A stretch of 64,000 nt of DNA, from assembly GCF_024699965.1 (NCBI RefSeq), contig NZ_JAJOMZ010000004.1, forward strand, positions 434,001-498,000. Reading direction: 5' to 3'. The position numbers were made by a program, and so were the translations under genes. Positions 1 to 7,725 of the stretch are shown here, piece after piece. The DNA comes from Flavobacterium sp. J372 (GTDB lineage Bacteria > Bacteroidota > Bacteroidia > Flavobacteriales > Flavobacteriaceae). Position 1 is the stretch's first letter. Every line of letters begins with the position of its first letter. The notes under the pieces were generated by a model, which did not search any database, was not told the origin of the DNA, and saw only the letters and a list, made by a program, of their open reading frames with translations.

Positions 1-2
1 GA

Positions 3-1715
3 TTTGAGCCGGATAACATGAGCGAAGAAAACTACGATAAGATTGACTTGCACAAAAATGTGGTGGACAGGATAACGCTGGTATCACCATCCGGTAAGCC
101 GATGAAGCGCGAGGCTGACCTGATAGACGTGTGGTTTGACAGTGGTGCGATGCCATATGCACAGTGGCATTATCCTTTTGAAAATGCAGCACTGATTGAC
201 AACAATACAGCCTTCCCGGCAGACTTTATTGCCGAGGGTGTTGACCAGACCCGCGGCTGGTTCTATACCCTCCACGCAATCGCAACACTTGTGTTTGATA
301 AGGTTGCGTATAAAAATGTAGTGTCTAACGGCTTGGTGCTTGACAAAAACGGGCAGAAAATGAGCAAGCGCCTTGGTAATGCGGTAGACCCTTTCACTAC
401 GCTTGCTGAGTATGGCCCTGATGCCACGCGCTGGTACATGATAGCCAATGCCAACCCGTGGGACAACCTGAAGTTTGATATTGAAGGTGTTGCCGAGGTG
501 CGCCGCAAGTTCTTCGGTACACTGTACAACACGTACTCGTTCTTTGCGTTATATGCTAATATTGATGGCTTTAACTATTCAGAGCCTGAAGTTCCGTTGA
601 ACGAAAGGCCTGAAATTGACCGATGGATATTGAGCGAACTGAACACGTTGATAAAAGATGTTGACGGCTATTATGCGGATTACGAGCCTACACGTGCTGC
701 CAGGGCAATATCTGATTTTGTGCAGGAAAACCTGAGTAACTGGTATGTGCGCCTGTGCCGCCGTCGTTTCTGGAAAGGTGAATATGCACAGGATAAAATT
801 GCCGCTTACCAGACGCTTTACACCTGTTTGGTTACTGTTGCCAAGCTAAGCGCGCCAATTGCACCATTCTTTATGGACAGGCTTTATATAGATTTAACAA
901 AAGCTTCACAGGCAGAGAAATTCGAAAGCGTACATTTGGCCGATTTTCCTGCGTATGCTGATAACTTTGTTGATAAATCGCTGGAAAGCAGGATGCAGAA
1001 AGCGCAGACTATATCATCACTGGTGTTATCACTACGTAAGAAAGAGATGATTAAAGTACGCCAGCCGCTGCAAAAGGTAATGATTCCGATACTTGACGCG
1101 AAACAGAAAGAAGAAATTGAAGCTGTTGCAGAGTTGATAAAAGCCGAAGTTAATGTAAAGGAAATTGAGCTTCTGGATGATGCAAGCGGTGTTTTGGTGA
1201 AGCAGATTAAGCCTAATTTTAAAGCCCTGGGTCCCCGTTTTGGAAAAGACATGGGGCTGATAGCCAAAGAGATACAAGGTTTTTCTCAGGAGCAGATTGC
1301 AGAGATAGACAGAGCAGAAAGCATAGATGTTGTTGTGTCAGGAAAAAGTGTTAATTTAACATCTCAGGATGTGGAGATTACTTCACAGGATATCCCGGGC
1401 TGGCTGGTAGCGAATGCTGATGGCATAACTGTTGCACTTGACATCACGATAAGTGATGAGCTGCGTAAAGAAGGAATAGCCAGGGAGTTGGTGAACAGGA
1501 TACAGAACATCCGTAAAGACTCAGGCTTTGAAGTGACAGACCGTATAACGGTTTACCTTCAGGACAATGCAGTACTTGAAGAAGCGGTGAAGGCGAATGA
1601 AGATTATATAAAGTCTGAAACGCTTACAGATGAGCTGATTTTTAAAGATAAAGTATCAAACGGGACAGAAATAGAATTTGACGATATAAAAACCTTAGTA
1701 TTAATTTCAAAATAG
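3..1715 (+). CDS. ileS: Isoleucyl-tRNA synthetase, C-terminal half (cut by window edge)
   Basis: Charges tRNA-Ile with isoleucine in the cytoplasm. The frame is open at the left edge, so only about the last 570 residues are present; flavobacterial IleRS is usually about 1,130 residues. The class I signature KMSKR lies at 357-371, preceded by the catalytic-domain stretch DVWFDSGAMPYAQWH (about 135-180). The anticodon-binding domain follows (NWYVRLCRRRFW, about 740-775). The stop TAG is 6 nt before the next start, so it probably shares a transcript with the DksA/TraR-like gene. The order ileS-dksA/traR-lspA is common in Flavobacteriaceae. No internal defect is seen. Confidence 0.97.
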   Translation, partial: FEPDNMSEENYDKIDLHKNVVDRITLVSPSGKPMKREADLIDVWFDSGAMPYAQWHYPFENAALIDNNTAFPADFIAEGVDQTRGWFYTLHAIATLVFDKVAYKNVVSNGLVLDKNGQKMSKRLGNAVDPFTTLAEYGPDATRWYMIANANPWDNLKFDIEGVAEVRRKFFGTLYNTYSFFALYANIDGFNYSEPEVPLNERPEIDRWILSELNTLIKDVDGYYADYEPTRAARAISDFVQENLSNWYVRLCRRRFWKGEYAQDKIAAYQTLYTCLVTVAKLSAPIAPFFMDRLYIDLTKASQAEKFESVHLADFPAYADNFVDKSLESRMQKAQTISSLVLSLRKKEMIKVRQPLQKVMIPILDAKQKEEIEAVAELIKAEVNVKEIELLDDASGVLVKQIKPNFKALGPRFGKDMGLIAKEIQGFSQEQIAEIDRAESIDVVVSGKSVNLTSQDVEITSQDIPGWLVANADGITVALDITISDELRKEGIARELVNRIQNIRKDSGFEVTDRITVYLQDNAVLEEAVKANEDYIKSETLTDELIFKDKVSNGTEIEFDDIKTLVLISK

Positions 1716-1721
1716 AAGACG

Positions 1722-2102
1722 ATGGTAGATGAGCAAATACGATACTCAGACGCCGATTTGGCAGAGTTCAGAGAACTGATCACTAAAAAGATTGAAAAGG
1801 CAAAAGCCGACCTTGACCTTATAAAAAGCGCTTATATGAACGACCTTAACAATGGTACAGACGACACGTCGCCAACGTTTAAGGCATTCGAAGAAGGCAG
1901 CGAAACCATGAGCAAAGAAGCAAACTCTCAGTTGGCCATACGCCAGGAGAAGTTTATCCGCGACCTGAAGAATGCACTTATAAGGATTGAGAATAAAACT
2001 TACGGCATCTGTAAAGTAACCGGAAAGCTCATCAGTAAAGAAAGGCTTAAGCTTGTTCCTCACGCCACAATGAGCATTGAGGCAAAGAACATGCAGCGAT
2101 AA
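1722..2102 (+). CDS. DksA/TraR-family protein with degenerate zinc finger
   Basis: A 126-residue relative of DksA/TraR, which in other bacteria bind the RNA polymerase secondary channel and modulate transcription with ppGpp. Residues 1-90 are charged and helical (coiled-coil-like). The finger region follows (YGICKVTGKLISKERL). A canonical C4 finger has two CxxC pairs, but here only C97 remains: the first pair reads C-K-V-T and the second P-H-A-T. Zinc binding is therefore unlikely, although the finger fold may persist. It sits between ileS and lspA with 6 nt to ileS, and a hairpin terminator follows. The family is clear; a role in transcription control is inferred. Confidence 0.85.
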   Translation: MVDEQIRYSDADLAEFRELITKKIEKAKADLDLIKSAYMNDLNNGTDDTSPTFKAFEEGSETMSKEANSQLAIRQEKFIRDLKNALIRIENKTYGICKVTGKLISKERLKLVPHATMSIEAKNMQR

Positions 2103-2124
2103 GCATTGCAATAACAATTTAAAA

Positions 2125-2149
2125 CGCTCTTTACAGGGCGTTTTTTTAT
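2125..2149 (+). terminator. Intrinsic terminator after ileS-dksA/traR
   Basis: A 6-bp stem (ACGCTC 2125-2130 with GGGCGT 2137-2142, one G-T pair) with loop TTTACA is followed by a run of seven T. It ends the ileS operon just before the lspA promoter box. Confidence 0.8.
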
Positions 2150-2160
2150 TTAAATTGAAT

Positions 2161-2168
2161 TACTTTTG
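2161..2168 (+). promoter_or_regulatory. Bacteroidota -7 box for lspA
   Basis: TACTTTTG matches the TAnnTTTG consensus and lies 18 nt before the lspA ATG, directly after a terminator. No convincing TTG -33 element is seen. Confidence 0.55.
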
Positions 2169-2185
2169 CCCTTAAATTTTTTACG

Positions 2186-2785
2186 ATGTCATTAAAGAAA
2201 GCGTACCTGCTTGCCATTATAATCCTGATTATAGACCAGGTTTCAAAAATATACATCAAAACCAACTTTTACGAAGGTGAAAAGGTGCATGTTTTCAGTT
2301 GGTTTCAGATATATTTTGTGGAAAATGAAGGTATGGCATGGGGCGCTGAAATTCCCGGCACATTTGGCAAATTATTCCTTACATTATTCAGGATTGCAGC
2401 TGTCGCCGGTATTGCCTGGTGGCTGCATGATTCGGTAAAAAAGCACATGTCGCCTTATCTTATTGTATCAATATCGCTGATATTGGCCGGTGCTTTCGGT
2501 AACATTATCGACTCGGTATTTTACGGAGTAATATTTGACCATAGCCTTAATGGTAATGTAGCAACGTTGTTTTCAGACAAGCCATATGGTACACTCTTCC
2601 ACGGAAAAGTGGTGGATATGTTGTATTTCCCGATATGGAGCGGCAACCTGCCTACATGGCTACCGATATGGGGCGGTAAATTCTTCACATTCTTCAACGC
2701 AATTTTCAACATCGCCGATGCAGCTATTTCGGTAGGTGTGGGGATATTGATTGTTTTCAATAAAAAGGCGTTTCCGAAGAAGTAG
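2186..2785 (+). CDS. lspA: Lipoprotein signal peptidase (signal peptidase II)
   Basis: An inner-membrane aspartyl protease that removes signal peptides from diacylated prolipoproteins. It has 199 residues, somewhat longer than the roughly 160 of E. coli, with the extra length between the third membrane segment and the active site. Hydrophobic helices cover about residues 5-22, 65-80, 90-110 and 170-190. The catalytic aspartates are probably D144 (in KVVDML) and D178 (in FNIADAAIS), with the conserved GNIID at 105-109. It has its own promoter box, and a palindromic repeat begins right after the stop. Several lipoproteins in this window would be substrates. Confidence 0.95.
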   Translation: MSLKKAYLLAIIILIIDQVSKIYIKTNFYEGEKVHVFSWFQIYFVENEGMAWGAEIPGTFGKLFLTLFRIAAVAGIAWWLHDSVKKHMSPYLIVSISLILAGAFGNIIDSVFYGVIFDHSLNGNVATLFSDKPYGTLFHGKVVDMLYFPIWSGNLPTWLPIWGGKFFTFFNAIFNIADAAISVGVGILIVFNKKAFPKK

Positions 2786-2860
2786 TCGCAAGTCGCAGTA
2801 ACAGTTTTCAGTCTGTGATGCGCCTGCTTACTGTGACTGTGACTGAAAACTGTAAACTAG
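2786..2860. repeat. Word-built palindromic element (AGTCGCA type) between lspA and the cyclo-ligase gene
   Basis: It begins directly after the lspA stop. The left arm has tandem near-heptamers (AGTCGCA twice, then GTAACAG, TTTTCAG). ACAGTTTTCAGT at 2801-2812 pairs perfectly with ACTGAAAACTGT at 2842-2853. The right arm forms the last codons of the convergent cyclo-ligase gene. It can act as a bidirectional hairpin. It shares the words AGTCGCAGT and TTTACAGT with the elements at 27053 and 48321. Confidence 0.75.
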
Positions 2861-3406
2861 CTCCGGAGTAACGCAATAGTCTAGTGGCACATCTGTCTCG
2901 TTGGCTTCAATAGGTTTGCTCTCTGCTTCGAAAAACGACAACCCAACGGTAATTACATCTTCCCGGCATTCGTTCAGGAAACGGTCGTAAAAGCCCTTTC
3001 CGTAGCCTACGCGATGGCCTCTTTCATCAAAAGCAAGCAAGGGGACAAAAACCACATCTATCTTTTGTGACGGTACTTCAATCCCTTCAACCGGTTCGGG
3101 TATGCCGTAAGCGCTTTTTACAAGACGGGTGCCGTCTGTAAGCAGGTAATGCACCATCGTCATCGTTTCAAAATCAGACCGCGACACCACCACTTCTTTG
3201 TCTTTCCCACCCAATATATTCAGGATAAAATCAGTGTGTACCTCTTTTTGCTCCACCAGCGTAAGAAACAGGTGGTAGTACTTCTTATCCCAGATTGGCA
3301 AACCGAGCAGTTTGTTGGCAATAAGCAGGCTTTTATCCTCAATCTCATTTTGGGATAATTGCTGGCGTAGGGCCTTATATTTTATGCGGAGTTCTTTTTT
3401 GGTCAT
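2828..3406 (-). CDS. 5-formyltetrahydrofolate cyclo-ligase
   Basis: Converts 5-formyl-THF to 5,10-methenyl-THF using ATP, in cytoplasmic folate metabolism. It has 192 residues, the usual length. The signature FVPLLAFDERGHRVGYGKGFYDRF lies at residues 120-143 (quoted in part: VGYGKGFYDRF), and the N-terminal basic motif KKELRIKYKALR is present. The last residues (SFQSQSQ) are not family-like: they are encoded by the right arm of the palindromic element at 2786-2860, which also supplies the stop. This suggests the repeat has replaced the original gene end. It is convergent with lspA. Confidence 0.93.
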   Translation of the reverse strand: MTKKELRIKYKALRQQLSQNEIEDKSLLIANKLLGLPIWDKKYYHLFLTLVEQKEVHTDFILNILGGKDKEVVVSRSDFETMTMVHYLLTDGTRLVKSAYGIPEPVEGIEVPSQKIDVVFVPLLAFDERGHRVGYGKGFYDRFLNECREDVITVGLSFFEAESKPIEANETDVPLDYCVTPELVYSFQSQSQ

Positions 3407-3466
3407 CCTTGTAAAAGTAAAAAATCAATCATTAAAGGCAAATTCGTTTTTGTAACGATTTAAAAC

Positions 3467-3474
3467 TAAATTTG
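3467..3474 (+). promoter_or_regulatory. -7 box for the Fic gene
   Basis: TAAATTTG matches TAnnTTTG. It overlaps a possible TTG start at 3472, which argues for the ATG at 3496 as the true start, giving a leader of about 15 nt. Confidence 0.55.
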
Positions 3475-3495
3475 TTTGAAACAAACCTGTTCAGG

Positions 3496-4818
3496 ATGGA
3501 AGAGATACTTAAAGCATTAGAACTTAAACAGCAATTGGACAATCTCCGACCTTTAGAAAAAGAGCAAGAGGCAAGGATAATGCAGAAATTCCGTTTGGAC
3601 TGGAATTATCACTCCAATAACCTTGAGGGAAACTCGCTCACATATGGAGAGACCAAAGCACTGATTCTATTTGGTGTGACGGCGCAGGGGAAGCCACTTA
3701 AAGACCATTTTGAAGTTACAGGGCATAATGAAGCCATCAACTGGGTATTAGAAATTTTACAAGGTGACAGGCCACTAAATGAAAGTTTTATAAGAGATGT
3801 ACATAAACTTTTGTTGAAAGAATCATATGAAGTTGATGCTCAGACTCCTGACGGCAAGCCGACAAAGAAGAAAGTGATTGTTGGAGATTACAAAAAAATG
3901 CCCAACCATGTGCTCACCAAAACAGGCGAAATGTTCTATTTCGCGACACCTGAAGAAACACCTTCCAAAATGGGTGACCTGATGGCCTGGTATAATGAAA
4001 AAATCGCTGAAGCAGACATCAATCCGATACTATTGGCGGCTGAGTTCCATTATAAATTTATCCGCATACATCCGTTTGATGATGGTAATGGACGTACCGC
4101 CCGTATATTGATGAACTTTATATTGATGAAGTTTGGGTATCCACCAGTTATCATAAAAACTGAAGATAAAGAAAACTATTATGCTGTTTTACGCCTTGCA
4201 GATGCTGATAATTTAGAACCCTTCATTGACTACATTGCCCAAAATCTGAACCGCTCTCTTGAAATTATGATTGCCGGCGCAAAAGGTGAAAGCATTGAAG
4301 AACCTGATGATATTGATAAGGAGATTGCGTTGTTGGAGAAGAGATTGCATAGTTTGGGGCAAAGTTCCAAAATTGGTAAATCAAGAAACAGTGTCTTGTT
4401 TACTATTGACCAAGTAATAAAAAAAATAAACGACAGAACTTTAGACAAAAATTCTAAATTAAGTAAATTTTATCTGAAATTACATTCTGTACTCAAGATT
4501 AGTACTAATCCAATTATCGATTTAGACTTTGACAACATAAAAACTATGAATGTTGAGAATTTTAAGGCTATTTCTATCAAAATATTATTCCAAAAATTTT
4601 CACTTGTAGGTTATGAAGATTTTGATTTTGAGATGTTATTCTACTTTAAGCTACTTCCAACATATTATGAAATTCATGCAAATGGCGTGTTTGTAGGCAT
4701 GAAGCCATATGGAATAAAACTGACAGATTTAGAAGTAGATGAAATTATTAACCCGGAACTTAAACGCCACAAAGACTTTATCGAACAAAAAATTGCTGAA
4801 AAAGAAAAAGAGCTTTAA
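3496..4818 (+). CDS. Fic-domain protein (class II AMPylase-type)
   Basis: Fic enzymes usually transfer AMP from ATP to hydroxyl side chains of target proteins. The active-site loop HPFDDGNGRTAR is at residues 192-203 (numbering from ATG 3496), with all key residues present. An N-terminal inhibitory motif of the (S/T)xxxE(G/N) form, SNNLEG, is at residues 40-45, which makes it class II (self-inhibited). The frame extends to TTG 3472, but that codon lies in the promoter box. The C-terminal part (from about 4380 to 4700) is clearly more AT-rich than its neighbours and may be an acquired or fast-evolving target-binding domain. No antitoxin gene is adjacent. Targets are unknown. Confidence 0.9.
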   Translation: MEEILKALELKQQLDNLRPLEKEQEARIMQKFRLDWNYHSNNLEGNSLTYGETKALILFGVTAQGKPLKDHFEVTGHNEAINWVLEILQGDRPLNESFIRDVHKLLLKESYEVDAQTPDGKPTKKKVIVGDYKKMPNHVLTKTGEMFYFATPEETPSKMGDLMAWYNEKIAEADINPILLAAEFHYKFIRIHPFDDGNGRTARILMNFILMKFGYPPVIIKTEDKENYYAVLRLADADNLEPFIDYIAQNLNRSLEIMIAGAKGESIEEPDDIDKEIALLEKRLHSLGQSSKIGKSRNSVLFTIDQVIKKINDRTLDKNSKLSKFYLKLHSVLKISTNPIIDLDFDNIKTMNVENFKAISIKILFQKFSLVGYEDFDFEMLFYFKLLPTYYEIHANGVFVGMKPYGIKLTDLEVDEIINPELKRHKDFIEQKIAEKEKEL

Positions 4819-4821
4819 TTC

Positions 4822-4852
4822 AGCCTAGCCTGAAACTTTAAACCTGAAACAA
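4822..4852. repeat. Half-element with repeated CCTGAAAC word
   Basis: Directly after the Fic stop, CCTGAAAC occurs twice, separated by TTTAA, and is preceded by a partial copy. It resembles one arm of the word-built elements in this window, but no matching second arm is visible. It lies between convergent genes. Confidence 0.45.
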
Positions 4853-4858
4853 ATAACC

Positions 4859-5815
4859 TCACTGGCTTATATGAAAAATCGCATCGCCCTGAAACACAAT
4901 TGGTGCATCATTGGCATTGATGATATAACCTGAGTTTGGCGCTTTTACCTTCTGCTCAAATTTGCCGAAAGGGTCAGTAATGCAGGCAATGACCTCACCT
5001 TTTTCTACAAATTGCCCGGCTATGGCCTTATTCTGGAAAAGGCCGCTGTGGCGTGCACGTATCCAGCCTGATTTTTCAATATAGATAGTCGGCATGCCCG
5101 GTTCTTTGGCTTTCTTTTTCGGGCTCAACATGTCAAAGTGTTTCAGAAAACGCTTGGCGCCGTTCACACCTTCCTGTGTAACTTCGTCATTAATGTCGAG
5201 CGATTTTCCGCCTTCAAACAGCAGCATTTTTACCCCCAGCTTATCGCAAGATGAACGGAAAGACCCGCTAATGTTTTTTGAGTACAGCGTAAAAGGAGCA
5301 TTAAAAACATCAGACAGTTGTTTCAGTTCACCATTGCCGGGTACTATACGTATCTGTGGAGCGTTGAAACGGCTGGCGCCACCGGCATGGAAGTCTACAC
5401 AATAGTCTACATGCGGGATAACTTCTTTTAAAAGATAATACGCAAAGCGGCTGGCCAGCGAGCCCGACTTACTCCCCGGGAAAACGCGGTTGAGGTCGCG
5501 CCCGTCGGGAAACTCCCGGCTTTTGTTTACAAACCCGAAAACATTGATGATGGGTATGCAAATTATAGTTCCAATTTTCGGCTTGTTTATCTTCCTTACA
5601 ATAAGCTGGCGTACAATTTCAACACCGTTTATTTCGTCACCATGCAATCCTGCCGTGAAAAGCACTACCGGGCCATCAACCTTGCTGCGTTCCACAATAA
5701 TCGGGATTTTAAGGCGGGTCATAGTGTGCAGGCGTGCAATCTCAAGATTAATGGTTTTGCTTTCGCCGGGCTTTACGGTTTCTTTTAAAATGGTAATGTC
5801 TTTATGGTTTGCCAT
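4859..5815 (-). CDS. Succinylglutamate desuccinylase/aspartoacylase-family zinc hydrolase
   Basis: A cytoplasmic M14-like zinc enzyme that cleaves an N-acyl amino acid or similar amide; the substrate is not known. Starting at ATG 5815 (MANHKD) it has 318 residues. The zinc ligands appear as H58 and E61 in GLHGDEING and H143 in DFHAGG, with the conserved RDLNRVFPG at about 107-115. The frame continues upstream to 5935, but those 40 residues would cross the divergent uvrC promoter and start codon, so I prefer 5815. The C-terminal region carries a lipoyl/biotinyl-like hairpin pattern (KAPNSGYIINAND), as in many desuccinylase-like proteins. It is divergent from uvrC. Confidence 0.85.
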   Translation of the reverse strand: MANHKDITILKETVKPGESKTINLEIARLHTMTRLKIPIIVERSKVDGPVVLFTAGLHGDEINGVEIVRQLIVRKINKPKIGTIICIPIINVFGFVNKSREFPDGRDLNRVFPGSKSGSLASRFAYYLLKEVIPHVDYCVDFHAGGASRFNAPQIRIVPGNGELKQLSDVFNAPFTLYSKNISGSFRSSCDKLGVKMLLFEGGKSLDINDEVTQEGVNGAKRFLKHFDMLSPKKKAKEPGMPTIYIEKSGWIRARHSGLFQNKAIAGQFVEKGEVIACITDPFGKFEQKVKAPNSGYIINANDAPIVFQGDAIFHISQ

Positions 5816-5895
5816 ATATATTGAAAGCATAAAAATAGAAATTATACAGCAATTTCTGTAATAAATCAGTATCTTTTCGGTTGATTGATAACCAT

Positions 5896-5925
5896 TTGAT
5901 AATTGCCGCTCTTGGCGTAACTTTG
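5896..5925 (+). promoter_or_regulatory. uvrC promoter (TTG-N19-TAACTTTG), apparently leaderless
   Basis: TTG at 5896-5898 and TAACTTTG at 5918-5925 are spaced by 19 nt, an ideal Bacteroidota promoter. The -7 box ends only 4 nt before the ATG at 5930, so transcription should begin at or very near the start codon. Confidence 0.75.
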
Positions 5926-5929
5926 CAGT

Positions 5930-7723
5930 ATGCAAACTCCCCTTGAATTACAGATACAGACTTTGCCCGACAGCCCGGGTGTGTACCAGTATTTTGATAA
6001 AGACGAAAGGCTGCTGTATGTAGGCAAGGCCAAGAACCTGAAGAAGCGTGTAATGTCTTATTTCAACAAGGTAAATGAAAGCGGGCGCATACGCGTTATG
6101 GTTCGGAAAATCAATACCATAAAGCACATAGTGGTACCAACTGAAAGTGAAGCATTGCTTTTGGAGAATAACCTTATAAAAAAACTTCAGCCGAGATACA
6201 ATGTTCTGCTCAAGGATGATAAATCATACCCATGGATTTGCATCAAGAAAGAGCCCTTCTCCAGGGTTTTTTCGACTAGAAATGTGATAAAGGATGGGTC
6301 GGAGTATTTTGGCCCGTACACATCATTTAAAACGGTTTACACGCTTCTTGACCTGATAAAGGAATTGTACCCCCTGCGCACCTGCAACTACGACTTAACC
6401 GAAACCAATATACGGTCAGGAAAGTACAAAGTTTGCCTGGAGTATCACATAGGTAATTGCAAAGGCCCATGCGAAGGGCATGATACATACCAAAACTACC
6501 AGGACCATGTAAACAAAATACGCGAAATTTTAAAAGGCAATTTTAAAGAAAGCCTTCGTGATTTTAAAACCTTGATGCAGGAACTGGCCGCAGAGATGCG
6601 GTTTGAGGAGGCGCAAAAGATAAAGAATAAGATAGATATACTGGAAAGATACCAGGCCCGTAGCACGGTATTTAACCCGCGAATAAAGAACCTCGACGTA
6701 TTCAGTATCATTAGTGATGAAAGCATGGCATACGTCAACTTTATACAGGTATCACATGGCGCCATCATCCGCTCACATACCATGGAAATCAAGAAAAAGC
6801 TTGACGAGCCGGATGATGAATTGCTGGAAATTGCGATAGTAGAATTACGTGACCGCTTTAACCTGACTTCAAAAGAAGTGCTGGCATCGCACCCTGTTGA
6901 CCTTGGTGAGGGTGTAATTGTAACGGTACCTAAATTGGGAGATAAAAAGCAGATACTTGACCTGAGCGAGCGCAACGCCCGTTTCTTCAGGATGGACCAG
7001 CTGAAGCAAATCAAAATTGTAGACCCCGACAGGCACACAAACCGCATCATGGCCCAAATGAAGAAAGACCTTCGCCTGACTGAAGAGCCACGTCATATTG
7101 AGTGCTTTGATAACAGTAACATACAGGGTACAAATCCGGTTTCGGCATGCGTGGTATTTAAAGACGGCAAGCCTAGCAAGAAAGATTATCGGCATTTCAA
7201 TATAAAAACTGTAGAAGGCCCTAATGACTTTGCCAGTATGGAAGAGGTAGTGCACCGCCGGTATAAACGCCTCTTAGCTGAAAATGAACCATTGCCTCAG
7301 CTTATAATCATTGACGGTGGTAAGGGGCAACTGTCATCAGCATTGAAAAGCCTGGAAGAGCTAGGCCTGCGCGGGAAGATAACCATTATCGGCATTGCCA
7401 AGCGGCTGGAAGAAATTTACTACCCGGGAGATTCTGTGCCAATGTACCTTGACAAAAAAAGCGAAACGCTGAAAATCATACAGCACCTGCGCAATGAGGC
7501 GCACCGTTTCGGTATTACGCACCATCGTGACAAGCGCAGCAAAGGCGCGTTGCAAACATCGGTTGTTTCTATACCGGGTATTGGTGAAAAAACAATGATA
7601 ACGCTGTTGAAACATTTTAAATCAGTTAAAAGATTGGCAGCCGCACCCGAAGAAGAAATTATAAAGGTGGTTGGCCCGAGCAAAGCCAAAAAAATTACCG
7701 ACTTTTACAAGCCGAAAGAATAA
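5930..7723 (+). CDS. uvrC: Excinuclease ABC subunit C
   Basis: The nuclease of UvrABC nucleotide-excision repair, which cuts on both sides of a DNA lesion. It has 597 residues, the normal length. An N-terminal GIY-YIG domain (PGVYQYF...LLYVGKAKNL, residues 14-42) makes the 3' cut. A UVR motif (MRFEEAQKIKNKI) is at about residue 224. The RNase H-like domain (ECFDNSNIQG, near residue 390) makes the 5' cut. A C-terminal helix-hairpin-helix (IPGIGEKTMITLLKHF) is present near 545-565. The promoter suggests a leaderless mRNA. The next gene starts 2 nt after the stop, so the two are co-transcribed. Confidence 0.97.
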   Translation: MQTPLELQIQTLPDSPGVYQYFDKDERLLYVGKAKNLKKRVMSYFNKVNESGRIRVMVRKINTIKHIVVPTESEALLLENNLIKKLQPRYNVLLKDDKSYPWICIKKEPFSRVFSTRNVIKDGSEYFGPYTSFKTVYTLLDLIKELYPLRTCNYDLTETNIRSGKYKVCLEYHIGNCKGPCEGHDTYQNYQDHVNKIREILKGNFKESLRDFKTLMQELAAEMRFEEAQKIKNKIDILERYQARSTVFNPRIKNLDVFSIISDESMAYVNFIQVSHGAIIRSHTMEIKKKLDEPDDELLEIAIVELRDRFNLTSKEVLASHPVDLGEGVIVTVPKLGDKKQILDLSERNARFFRMDQLKQIKIVDPDRHTNRIMAQMKKDLRLTEEPRHIECFDNSNIQGTNPVSACVVFKDGKPSKKDYRHFNIKTVEGPNDFASMEEVVHRRYKRLLAENEPLPQLIIIDGGKGQLSSALKSLEELGLRGKITIIGIAKRLEEIYYPGDSVPMYLDKKSETLKIIQHLRNEAHRFGITHHRDKRSKGALQTSVVSIPGIGEKTMITLLKHFKSVKRLAAAPEEEIIKVVGPSKAKKITDFYKPKE

Positions 7724-7725
7724 CA

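Noticed and set aside
3472..3495. TTG start giving 8 more residues to the Fic protein
   Set aside because: The codon is part of the TAAATTTG promoter box, so it would not be in the mRNA.
5816..5935. N-terminal extension of the zinc acylase
   Set aside because: It overlaps the divergent uvrC promoter and start, and the residues are not family-like; ATG 5815 is better.
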